Below, in pieces: positions 35,919 to 43,547 of a stretch of DNA of 64,000 nucleotides. Position numbers and translations under genes: made by a program. The notes beneath the pieces were generated by a model, which did not search any database, had not been told where the DNA came from, and was given only the letters and a program-made list of their open reading frames with translations. The stretch's first letter is position 1. Every line of letters starts with the position of its first letter. The stretch is from Phycisphaerae bacterium (GTDB lineage Bacteria > Planctomycetota > Phycisphaerae > UBA1845 > Fen-1342), in assembly GCA_022072445.1 (NCBI GenBank), contig JAJVHV010000019.1:100897-164896 (forward strand), written 5' to 3'.

Positions 35919-36306
35919 AATCTACCACCTGCTCAAGAACGAAGCGGGTGGTTTCTACGATCCCGCAGAGGTCCTGGAATTTCTGGGGGCCGAACTCCAA
36001 GCGGTTCTCTCAGTGCCAAAAGCTCTCGCAGAAGCCATGGCGCGAGAGGGCAGAGTCCTACCGCAACCCGTAAACGTCCGCGCGCTGATAGATACCGGAT
36101 GCACGCGAACCGCCTTCGACAGCGGTATCGCAGCCGCGCTTCAACTACCGCAAACCGGAACCGGCAGAGCTTCAACGGCCAATGGTGTTTGCGACGTGAC
36201 GTTTCACCCGATTCACGTCTTCTTCCCAGAGTTGGGGGCCGGAGTACTTCTGCCCCAGGCGCGAGCCTGCAATATGCGGGCGGCCCGCGTTGTTGCTCGG
36301 GACTGA
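35905..36306 (+). CDS. Retropepsin-like aspartic protease, module 1, frameshifted near its end
   Basis: The 133-residue reading frame carries ALIDTGCTRTAF with the active-site triad Asp63-Thr64-Gly65, as in clan AA single-domain aspartic proteases that work as homodimers. The flap-like ASTANGVCDVTFHPIHVFFPELG follows. The expected C-terminal hydrophobic-hydrophobic-Gly motif is missing from this frame but is present in the +1 frame just downstream (see 36239-36370). The GGGGG run at 36234-36238 is the likely point of change: one base fewer there joins the two parts. It overlaps the upstream small gene, so the two are co-translated. If the shift is real the protease is broken or requires recoding. 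Confidence 0.72.
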   Translation: MRKHEIYHLLKNEAGGFYDPAEVLEFLGAELQAVLSVPKALAEAMAREGRVLPQPVNVRALIDTGCTRTAFDSGIAAALQLPQTGTGRASTANGVCDVTFHPIHVFFPELGAGVLLPQARACNMRAARVVARD

Positions 36307-36370
36307 CTTGCTCCGGCAATGCGTCATGATCTATGACGGCATCTCTGGGCGCGTGACGCTGATCAATTGA
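36239..36370 (+). pseudogene. Out-of-frame C-terminal tail of the module 1 retropepsin
   Basis: In the frame one base later than the gene above, the sequence reads PEYFCPRREPAICGRP, then ALLLGTDLLRQCVMIYDG, then ISGRVTLIN and a TGA at 36368-36370. LLLGTDLL is the second conserved motif of retropepsins (hydrophobic-hydrophobic-Gly before the last helix), so this is the missing end of the protease. It ends 83 bp before pheS. Confidence 0.7.
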
Positions 36371-36453
36371 TCGGCCTCAAGACTGCCCTGCCGCCTGCCT
36401 TGTTGCCGCCCCGCGAATCCGATAGAAACCATGATTCGCCCCGAGGAGCACCG

Positions 36454-38007
36454 ATGCACCTGCCGGAGATGCAGTTCAACGTCCTGCGCGCCGTCGCGAA
36501 TGCCGGCACTAGCGAGCTGACCGAGCTGGCACGCGCCCTCGCGGCCGACCAGTCGCCGGTCGCGGCCGCCTGTCTCGCGCTTCAGGACGCCGGCTACCTC
36601 AGCGTCCGCGAATCCGAATTCGACGAATTCCGCCTCGGTCCCGACGCCGAACCCTTCGCCGCCGCGCCGCTCCCGGAACGCGTCATCGTCGGCGTCCTGA
36701 AAGCCGCCGGCGGACGCTGCCGAATTACGGACATACCGAGCCACTGCCCGCTGAACGCCGGCCAGGTCGGCCAATCGCTGCGCCTGCTCGCCCAGCGCGG
36801 CTGGGCCCGCAAGGAGGCCGACACGCTCGTCCTGCTCGACGGCTTCAGCGAGGCCGCCCAGCCCGACGAAGCGCTGATCCGGGCGCTGGCCGGCGGGCGC
36901 GTCGCGCGCCGCGAGCAGCTCGCCGCGCAGGGCGTCGACGTCGCCGCCGCGGCCGAACTGCTCAAACCGCGCAAGGGCTTCCTCGTCGTCAAGGGCCGAA
37001 CCGACCGCCGCGCCGAGCTGACCGACGCCGGCCGCGCGCTGCTCGCCGCCGGCGTCAGCGCCCGCCGCTCCGTCACGCAGCTCACGCCCGATCTGCTGGC
37101 CGACGGCGGCTGGCGGCAAGTCGAGCTCCAGCCCTATGACGTCACGCTCGCCGCCCGCACGCTCTATCCCGGCAAGGAGCACGCCTTTCAGCGCACGCTC
37201 GAAAAGGTGCGCCGCGTCTTCCTCGAAATGGGCTTCACCGAGATCGTCAGCCCCTGGGTCGAATCCAGCTTCTGGGACTTCGACGCGCTCTTCCAGCCCC
37301 AGGACCACCCCGCGCGCGACATGCAGGACACGTTCTACGTCGCACGCCCCGCGCGCACCCAGCTCCCCGATGACCAACTGGTCGAGCGCATCCGCCGCAC
37401 GCACGAGGACGGCGGCGACACCGGCTCGACCGGCTGGCGCTATCGCTGGTCGCGCGAAATGGCCCATAAGCCGGTGCTACGCACGCACACCACCGCGGCA
37501 ACCATCCGCGCGCTTGCCGCCCACGCGCGACCCACGGCCGCGCGGCCCCTTGCCCCCTCGGCCCCTTCACCCGGCAAGTACTTCGTCATCGGCCCGGTCT
37601 ACCGCCGCGAAACCGTCGACTACAAGCACCTGCCCGTCTTCCACCAGGTCGACGGCATCGTCGTCGATCCGCACGCCAGCCTCGCGACGCTGCTCGGCAC
37701 GCTCGCTGCCTTCTACGGCAAGATGGGCTTCCCCAAGGTCCGCTTCCGCCCCAGCTTCTTCCCGTACACCGAACCCTCCGCCGAGGTCTTTCTCTACCTC
37801 GAGCACCGTCAGGAATGGGTCGAAATGGGCGGTTCCGGCATCTTTCGGCCCGAGGTCACGCTCCCGCTCGGCATCCGCGACCGCGTCCTGGCGTGGGGCC
37901 TGGGCCTCGAACGCCTCGCCATGATGATCCACAACCTGAAATCCATCGGCGACCTCTACTTCGCCACCATGCCCTGGCTGCGCGAAGCGCCGCTGAGCCG
38001 GGCGTGA
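36454..38007 (+). CDS. pheS: Phenylalanine--tRNA ligase alpha subunit, archaeal/eukaryotic type
   Basis: The product has 517 residues from the ATG at 36454 (GAGGAG five bases upstream). Residues 1-215 contain winged-helix modules (MQFNVLRAVANAG..., RCRITDIPSHCPLNAGQVGQSLRLL..., RREQLAAQGVDVAAA...) instead of the coiled coil of ordinary bacterial PheS. The class II catalytic domain follows: motif 1 region with PGKEHAFQRTLEKVRRVFLEMGFTEI, motif 2 FVIGPVYRRETVDYKHLPVFHQVDG, and motif 3 RVLAWGLGLERLAMM. The length and N-terminal wings match the archaeal/eukaryotic form. An Ala/Pro-rich insert (about 395-415) is specific. It charges tRNA-Phe together with PheT; a retropepsin module separates the two genes. 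Confidence 0.92.
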   Translation: MHLPEMQFNVLRAVANAGTSELTELARALAADQSPVAAACLALQDAGYLSVRESEFDEFRLGPDAEPFAAAPLPERVIVGVLKAAGGRCRITDIPSHCPLNAGQVGQSLRLLAQRGWARKEADTLVLLDGFSEAAQPDEALIRALAGGRVARREQLAAQGVDVAAAAELLKPRKGFLVVKGRTDRRAELTDAGRALLAAGVSARRSVTQLTPDLLADGGWRQVELQPYDVTLAARTLYPGKEHAFQRTLEKVRRVFLEMGFTEIVSPWVESSFWDFDALFQPQDHPARDMQDTFYVARPARTQLPDDQLVERIRRTHEDGGDTGSTGWRYRWSREMAHKPVLRTHTTAATIRALAAHARPTAARPLAPSAPSPGKYFVIGPVYRRETVDYKHLPVFHQVDGIVVDPHASLATLLGTLAAFYGKMGFPKVRFRPSFFPYTEPSAEVFLYLEHRQEWVEMGGSGIFRPEVTLPLGIRDRVLAWGLGLERLAMMIHNLKSIGDLYFATMPWLREAPLSRA

Positions 38008-38014
38008 ACTCCGG

Positions 38015-38020
38015 TATAAT
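38015..38020 (+). promoter_or_regulatory. Perfect -10 box TATAAT after pheS
   Basis: TATAAT lies eight bases after the pheS stop and 38 bp before the first gene of retropepsin module 2. The position expected for a -35 (about 37992-37997) is not close to consensus. It suggests the module and probably pheT can be transcribed separately from pheS. Confidence 0.45.
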
Positions 38021-38057
38021 CTTCGTATAGCGCAGATCGCCCCAGGAGACGATTGAG

Positions 38058-38321
38058 ATGGTCGCCCCGACTCCAACGAGCCTGCTCGCAGCACGAGCTC
38101 ACGCGGCGTATGAGACCGTTCGCGCAAAACTCGAATCCGCGCACTCCGGCGAATTCGTGGTGTTCAACCTCGACACAAACGAATACGAAGTCGGCCCGGA
38201 TGATCTGGCGGTCTCTCGCCGCGCGAAGCTCCGATTCCCCAATGTACCGCTGTTTGCCATGCGGGTCGGGCGCCGCACCGCATATCGACTTGGCTTTCGC
38301 ACGGCGGCGAGCGGCGCGTGA
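38058..38321 (+). CDS. Small partner protein of retropepsin module 2
   Basis: The 87-residue product has AGGAGA eight bases before its ATG. After a helix (ARAHAAYETVRAKLES) it reads AHSGEFVVFNLDTNEYEVG, PDDLAVSRRAKLRFPNVP and LFAMRVGRRTAYRLG, a compact beta-alpha-beta plan shared with the partner in module 1. The stop overlaps the GTG of the retropepsin gene (GTGA). Small proteins of this type commonly sit directly upstream of single-domain aspartic proteases. Function unknown; a dedicated substrate, inhibitor or antitoxin-like role are all open. Confidence 0.75.
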   Translation: MVAPTPTSLLAARAHAAYETVRAKLESAHSGEFVVFNLDTNEYEVGPDDLAVSRRAKLRFPNVPLFAMRVGRRTAYRLGFRTAASGA

Positions 38322-38701
38322 TTGCAGGGCGCGTGAACGCCGACCTGGAGGCGATGGTGCCAGTGGGTATCCTGCGCTCCCAAGGCGATAGCCTCCGCAT
38401 TCACGCCGCAATCGACACCGGCTTCAACGGCTACCTGTCGCTCCCATCCGACGTGTGCGATCTGTTGCAGCTTGAAACGCACAGCTTCGCGGAGGCGGAG
38501 CTTGCCGACGGACACGTCGTCACGTTGCAGCGCCACATGGTTTCGCTATCGTGGTCCGGGCGGCCGCGCGAGTCGCTTGCGGTTCGCGCGGAAGGCGTCC
38601 CGTTGATTGGAATGGCCCTGCTTGACGGTCATTCGCTGTCGATCGACGTGAAAAAGGGCGGCGACGTTCGGATTGAACCGGCGGGCACGCCCACGAATTG
38701 A
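38318..38701 (+). CDS. Retropepsin-like aspartic protease, module 2, intact
   Basis: The 127-residue product starts with a GTG coupled to the upstream gene. It shows the full single-domain retropepsin plan: strand LRIHAAIDTGFNGYLSLP with Asp33-Thr34-Gly35, a flap region ELADGHVVTLQRHMVSLSW, and PLIGMALLDGHSLSIDV with the hydrophobic-hydrophobic-Gly motif at 96-98. The size fits the soluble clan AA family related to AF_0612 proteins, expected to dimerise for activity. No membrane anchor or signal is present, so it acts in the cytoplasm. It ends 18 bp before pheT. Target unknown. Confidence 0.82.
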   Translation: MIAGRVNADLEAMVPVGILRSQGDSLRIHAAIDTGFNGYLSLPSDVCDLLQLETHSFAEAELADGHVVTLQRHMVSLSWSGRPRESLAVRAEGVPLIGMALLDGHSLSIDVKKGGDVRIEPAGTPTN

Positions 38702-38719
38702 CACTCGGACTGGAGCCGC

Positions 38720-40582
38720 ATGCCCATCATCAACATGCCTCTCGACCTCCTCCTGCGGCTTGTCAACGCCGGGCGAAAGGTCATCGACGAGTCGCAGGTT
38801 GCAAAGACGCTCGACCACATGGGCGTCGAGCTCGAAGAGCTCGCCACCACCCGCGCCTTCGCCTGCACCTGCGAAAACGTCATCGACCGCACCGAGGCCC
38901 AGGGCGAGCCGCTCAACTGCCCCAAGTGCGGCTGCGATTTTCGCGAACGCCCCGACCGCCTCCGGCCGCTCGGTCAAAACCACGTCGCACGCCTCAACCT
39001 CCTCGCCGTCCGGCCCGACATCTTCGACCCCGGCGGAATGGCACGCTACATGCGCGGCTTCCTCGGCGTCCGCACCGGGCTCGTCGAATACCCCGTCGCG
39101 CCGCCGAAGCTCGCCGTCCAGGTCGATCCGTGCCTGGGCCGCGACGAAAGCTACCGCCCGAACATCGCCTGCGCCGTCCTGCGCAACGTCCACCTCGACA
39201 ACGAGCGCATCAAGCTGCTCATGAATCTCCAGGAAGACCTGCACTGGGCGCTCGGCCGCGATCGCAAACTCGCCTCCATCGGCGTCTACGACCTCGAGCG
39301 CCTGAACGGACGTGGACCGGCTTTCCGCTACCGCGCCGTCGAACCCGAAGAGCTGCGCTTCGTCCCGCTCGGCTTCTCCCCCGCCGACCCCGCCGCCAGC
39401 CTCACGCCGCGCGACATCCTCACGCGGCACAAGACCGGCGTCGCCTACGCCCACCTGCTGGCGAAGTTCAGCGCCTACCCGCTGCTGACCGACGGCGACG
39501 GCACGGTGCTCTCCATGCCCCCCATCATCAACAGCGAGGCCACACGCGTCACGATGAAGACGCGCCAGTGCTTCGTCGACGTCACCGGCCTCGCGCAGCG
39601 CACCGTCGACCGCGCCCTCAACATCCTGCTGAGCGGCCTCAAGGAGGTCATGCCCGAGCTCGAAATCGAAGCCGTCAACATCGACTACCCGTCCGGCCGC
39701 CTCGTCACCCCCGACTTCACCCCCGCCCGAATGTCGCTCGACGTGCAAACCGCCGCCGACACCATCGGCGTCGCGCTCGACGCACCCGCACTGGCCGCAC
39801 TGCTCGAACGCATGGGCCACGGCGTCGAACCGCCCGCCGGCCCGCGCGCCACGTCGCTCTCTGTTCGCGTACCCGCCTGGCGCAATGACGTCATGCACCC
39901 CGTCGACCTCATCGAAGACGCCGCCATCGCTTTCGGCTACGACAAGCTCACCCCGCGCCTCGTCCCAACCTTCACCGTCGGCGCGCCACGCGCCATCGAA
40001 GAGCACTCCACCGTCGCCCGCCGCATCTTCACCGGTCTGGGCTTTCATCAGGTCATGACGCTCCCGCTCACCAGCGAGCTCGCCGCCTTCGACAAGTGGG
40101 GCGTGCCGCACGACCCGCGCGCCGTGCAGATCGAGAACCCCATCAGCTCCGAGCAGACCATCTGCCGCGTTTCGCTCCTGCCGGGCGTGATCGAGACGCT
40201 GGCGATCAACAAGCAGTACGACCTGCCGCAATACCTCTTCGAAGTCGGCGACTGCTGCTTCGCCGACCCGGCCGCCGAGACCGGCGCACGCGAGGAACGC
40301 TACGCCGCCGCCGCCATGATCGGCACGCACGTCGGCTTCGCCGACATCCGCGCCGTGGCCGACGCCTTCGCCCGCGAGATGAACGCCACGCTCGAGTTTC
40401 GCCCCGTCAGCCTGCCCGGCTTCATCCCCGGCCGCGCCGCGTCGCTCCACGCCGGTGGCGAGCAGATCGGCTCGCTCGGCGAGTTGCACCCGGAGTGCCT
40501 CGAAGCCGCCGGCCTGCGCCACGCCGTCGCCGTCCTCGAACTCAGCCTCGAACGCCTCGTCGCGGCTGCCGTGGCGGACTGA
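38720..40582 (+). CDS. pheT: Phenylalanine--tRNA ligase beta subunit, archaeal/eukaryotic type
   Basis: The 620-residue product has GGAG five bases before its ATG. It is much shorter than ordinary bacterial PheT (about 800) and lacks the N-terminal tRNA-binding and C-terminal anticodon-binding domains, as in archaea. The B3/4 core includes RPNIACAVLRNVHLD and NLQEDLHWALGRDRKLASIGVYDL, with GTVLSMPPIINSEATRV after it. The B5 and synthetase-like parts follow (VRVPAWRNDVMHPVDLIEDAAIAFGYDKL, FEVGDCCF, LGELHPECLEAAGL). A Cys-rich segment near the N-terminus (ACTCENVID...NCPKCGCDF, about 48-74) could bind zinc. It forms the alpha2-beta2 enzyme with PheS. Confidence 0.92.
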   Translation: MPIINMPLDLLLRLVNAGRKVIDESQVAKTLDHMGVELEELATTRAFACTCENVIDRTEAQGEPLNCPKCGCDFRERPDRLRPLGQNHVARLNLLAVRPDIFDPGGMARYMRGFLGVRTGLVEYPVAPPKLAVQVDPCLGRDESYRPNIACAVLRNVHLDNERIKLLMNLQEDLHWALGRDRKLASIGVYDLERLNGRGPAFRYRAVEPEELRFVPLGFSPADPAASLTPRDILTRHKTGVAYAHLLAKFSAYPLLTDGDGTVLSMPPIINSEATRVTMKTRQCFVDVTGLAQRTVDRALNILLSGLKEVMPELEIEAVNIDYPSGRLVTPDFTPARMSLDVQTAADTIGVALDAPALAALLERMGHGVEPPAGPRATSLSVRVPAWRNDVMHPVDLIEDAAIAFGYDKLTPRLVPTFTVGAPRAIEEHSTVARRIFTGLGFHQVMTLPLTSELAAFDKWGVPHDPRAVQIENPISSEQTICRVSLLPGVIETLAINKQYDLPQYLFEVGDCCFADPAAETGAREERYAAAAMIGTHVGFADIRAVADAFAREMNATLEFRPVSLPGFIPGRAASLHAGGEQIGSLGELHPECLEAAGLRHAVAVLELSLERLVAAAVAD

Positions 40583-40589
40583 GCACACC

Positions 40590-43268
40590 ATGCCGCGCCG
40601 CGCCCTACTCGCGCTTCTCATACCGCTTCTGCTGACAACTGCGTGCAGGCCCGCAGGCAGCGACGACGCCGGTTCGGGCGGCGACGCCCAGCCACGCCCG
40701 AAAACCGCCGCCGAACTGCTCGCCAGTGCACCCGCCGACTGGCCCGCGTTTCTCGACTGGGCCGCGACGCAGCTCGCCGCCCGCCCGCAGCCCGTCCCCG
40801 CGCCGCGCCAACCGCGCCTCGCCACCCCGCGCTGGGCGCTCATCCGTCTCGAAGACCTCCTCGCCGGCGCCGACGTCCGTTGTGATTACCAGCCCCCACC
40901 CCCTGACGCCTTGAGCAGCCTCGCGCTCGGCCCCTTCCGCAGCGATCAGCAGTCCGAGAACCTCCGCGTCCAGCCCGTTACCGACGAGTACGGCGACGGT
41001 CTGCTGCTGACGCTAAGCGATTTCGAAGTGCAGCGCGAGCGCATCGGCGCCGTCGAAATCAACCTGCTCGTCCCCTTCGGACGCCACTTCGATCTGATCT
41101 GGTCGCCCGGCGGGCGCATCCGCGTGCCCGTCCCCGAACACACCCGCTATTGGAATCTCCGCCTGGCCACCGACGGATTCGCCGATTGGTCCGGCCCGCT
41201 TCGCGAGCTGCGGCTGCGCCTCGACGGCCTCTCGCGCGAATCCGTGCAGATTCGCGCGCTCCGCTTCCTCCCGCGCGCCCTCTCATTCCCCGAGCCCGTC
41301 GCCCTGCAGCGCGTCAGCCTCAGTCGCGAAACACGCAGCGCCATCTACGCCCACACACCCGCCGAAGTCCGCTTCACCAACCTGTCCCTGCCAGCGCGCG
41401 CCCGACTCGCGCTCGGCGTCGGCCTGGTCGGCTCCAGTCCCGCCGACACCGCGCCGGCCGCATCGACGTCGCCCGCGGCTGCCGTCGCGCCCCGCGCCAC
41501 CGTCGACATCGACATTGAATCATTCGCCGGACGGACCACGCTCATCGCGCACACCATCGACCAGCCGGACCGCTGGCTCGACCTCTCGGCCGATCTCGCC
41601 GCATTCGCCGGCCAGACCGTCACGCTGACGCTCCGCGCCCGTGCGGACCAGCCCGCCATCGTCTGCTGGGGAAACCCCGTCATTTATCAGCCCGTCGAAA
41701 ACCCGCCCCGCGTCCTCATCTACCTGATCGACGCCCTCGCCGCCCGCCACGTCGGCCTCTACGGCTGCCCGCGCCCCACCACGCCGCGCATCGACGCGCT
41801 GGCCGCCGAAGGCGTCTGGTTCGCCAACGCCTTCTCCAACGCGCCCCGCACCGTCGAATCCGTCCCCAACTTGATGCTCTCGATGCACTCCGAGCGCCAC
41901 GGCGTCCACCACGCTTCGTCGCAGCCGCCGCGCGCCCTGGTCACGCTGGCCGAGGCGCTCCGCGCCGCCGGCTTCGCGACCGCCTCGTTCGTCACGAATG
42001 TGAACGCCGGCCCGCAGCAGGGTATGGACGCCGGCTTCGACACCTTTCACGATCGCATCGATTTCAAATGGGGCACTGGCGAATCGGACCGCACCGTGCC
42101 GATCGACGAAGCCGTGCAGTGGCTCCGCGCCCACGCCGATCGCCCCGCCTTCGCCTACATCCACACCGCCGAGCCCCACTCGCCCTACACCCCGCCCGCC
42201 GGTTTCGCCGGCCGCTTCGACGCCGACTTCACCGGCACCATCGACGGCACGCTCGACCCGCAGCGCGGCTTCATCGCCGCCCGCAACGAGCGCGACCGCC
42301 AGCACGTCGTCGCGCTCTACCAGGAGGAAGTGCTCTACGCCGACACGCGCCTCGGCCTGTTCCTCGACGCCCTGGCAGGCGAACAGCTCGACGCCAATCT
42401 CACCCTCTTCGTCACCGCCGACCACGGCGAGGAGTTTCTCGAGCACGGCGTCTGGGAACACGCCAAGAACCTGCATGCCGAGCAGCTCCGCATCCCGCTC
42501 GTCGCCCGTGGCCCGCGCCTCGCCCGCGGCCGCCGCGTCGACCAGCCCGCCCAGCTCGTCGATCTGATGCCCACGCTGCTCGACATGTTCGCCATCCCGC
42601 CGCCGTACGATCTCGCCGGCGACAGCCTCCTGCCGCTGCTGGCCGACGCGCCCGGTGACACCGCGAACGCCCAGCCGCTCAATTCCTCGCGGAACAACGT
42701 CGATGCCGCACCGCGCGACGCCGCTGCTGCACCACCCGACGCCGCTGCGTGGCGCAGGCGGGCCACGGCGCTGTCAGAGCGCGCCATCGTCGCGTCAAAC
42801 TTCAACTACAGCGCCGCCGGCTGCATCGAGAACGCGCTGGTTGAAGCCGGCCGCTGGAAGCTCATGTACCGCTACCGCGACCTGACCGAACTGCCCGGCG
42901 GAAAGACGACGCGCTTCGCGCTCTTCGATCTGGCCGCCGACCCGCAGGAGAGAGTCAATCTGCTGGCGGTCAATCCGAACGCGTCCTCCCCGCGCGCAGC
43001 CGATGTGAACGACGCTGCCGCGCGCGACGCCGCCGACGCGCGCGCGCGCGTCGCCGCCGGCGCGAGCGCGAGCGTTGCCGCCGGCGCGAACGCGACTGCC
43101 GATCGCGACGCCATCCAGAAAACCGCCCGCCGACTGATCGGCGACCTGCTCGCCTGGGCAGAGCGCCAGCCGCCCTTCGAAGCCGGCGCCGAGGGCGCGC
43201 AGCTCATGCTCGACGCCGCCCAGCTCCGCGAGCTGCAAGCCCTCGGCTACGTCCAGGGCGGCCCGTGA
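40590..43268 (+). CDS. Sulfatase-fold lipoprotein
   Basis: The product has 892 residues from the ATG at 40590, seven bases after the pheT stop. The leader RRALLALLIPLLLTTAC has a lipobox with Cys19. A beta-rich accessory part (about 70-365) precedes an alkaline-phosphatase/sulfatase domain: RVLIYLIDALAARHVGLYG with the metal Asp, NAFSNAPRTVESVPNLMLSMHSERHG around the expected nucleophile, and VTADHGEEFLEHGVWEHAKN. The C/S-x-P-x-R formylglycine signature is absent, so a Thr/Ser-nucleophile phosphohydrolase or transferase is more likely than a classical sulfatase. An Ala/Asp-rich stretch near the C-terminus (about 800-835) is low complexity. Substrate unknown. The close spacing suggests cotranscription with pheT. 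Confidence 0.82.
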   Translation: MPRRALLALLIPLLLTTACRPAGSDDAGSGGDAQPRPKTAAELLASAPADWPAFLDWAATQLAARPQPVPAPRQPRLATPRWALIRLEDLLAGADVRCDYQPPPPDALSSLALGPFRSDQQSENLRVQPVTDEYGDGLLLTLSDFEVQRERIGAVEINLLVPFGRHFDLIWSPGGRIRVPVPEHTRYWNLRLATDGFADWSGPLRELRLRLDGLSRESVQIRALRFLPRALSFPEPVALQRVSLSRETRSAIYAHTPAEVRFTNLSLPARARLALGVGLVGSSPADTAPAASTSPAAAVAPRATVDIDIESFAGRTTLIAHTIDQPDRWLDLSADLAAFAGQTVTLTLRARADQPAIVCWGNPVIYQPVENPPRVLIYLIDALAARHVGLYGCPRPTTPRIDALAAEGVWFANAFSNAPRTVESVPNLMLSMHSERHGVHHASSQPPRALVTLAEALRAAGFATASFVTNVNAGPQQGMDAGFDTFHDRIDFKWGTGESDRTVPIDEAVQWLRAHADRPAFAYIHTAEPHSPYTPPAGFAGRFDADFTGTIDGTLDPQRGFIAARNERDRQHVVALYQEEVLYADTRLGLFLDALAGEQLDANLTLFVTADHGEEFLEHGVWEHAKNLHAEQLRIPLVARGPRLARGRRVDQPAQLVDLMPTLLDMFAIPPPYDLAGDSLLPLLADAPGDTANAQPLNSSRNNVDAAPRDAAAAPPDAAAWRRRATALSERAIVASNFNYSAAGCIENALVEAGRWKLMYRYRDLTELPGGKTTRFALFDLAADPQERVNLLAVNPNASSPRAADVNDAAARDAADARARVAAGASASVAAGANATADRDAIQKTARRLIGDLLAWAERQPPFEAGAEGAQLMLDAAQLRELQALGYVQGGP

Positions 43269-43326
43269 CCACCACGCCCCGTAGCGTCGGCCTCCGCGAC
43301 CACGCGGATCAATAGCGAATGTCGAA

Positions 43327-43406
43327 TAGCGAATAACGAATTGGGCGGCTTGGCGAACAAAGCGGCGTCGCAGTTCAACTCGCTGTGCTTAACTCGTTAT
43401 TCGCTA
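43327..43406. repeat. 13-bp perfect inverted repeat around a 54-bp spacer
   Basis: TAGCGAATAACGA (43327-43339) is exactly complementary to 43394-43406. The left arm is preceded by GAATGTCGAA, giving a further GAAT-rich direct repetition. The AT-rich arms stand out against GC-rich surroundings, as in small non-autonomous inserted repeats. Confidence 0.6.
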
Positions 43407-43438
43407 CTACGGCCGTACCGTCGGCCCTCCGTGGCCTC

Positions 43439-43476
43439 GCTTCTGCATTCTGCATTCCTCATTCTGCATTGCCGTT
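43439..43476. repeat. TGCATTC-rich repeat, third copy
   Basis: Built from TGCATTC and CTCATTC heptamers and ending CTGCATTGCCGTT, the same end as both copies at 19.1-19.2 kb. It lies about 70 bp upstream of the Ada-like gene. Confidence 0.7.
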
Positions 43477-43547
43477 CCGAACCCTGAACCCTCGAAACAG
43501 CAAGATTCGGGTGGAGCACGCCGAACCCCGCCGGATACAGTGCCTGC

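Larger units (their letters stand above)
43269..43547. other. Intergenic region with inverted and TGCATTC repeats
   Basis: This 279-bp gap between the sulfatase and Ada-like genes is locally AT-richer. It holds a 13-bp inverted repeat (TAGCGAATAACGA at 43327-43339, its complement at 43394-43406) and a TGCATTC repeat (43439-43476). No gene is seen. Confidence 0.6.

Noticed and set aside
38546..40843. Minus-strand frame of 765 codons opposite pheT
   Set aside because: PheT motifs on the plus strand are unambiguous; the antisense frame has no recognisable family.
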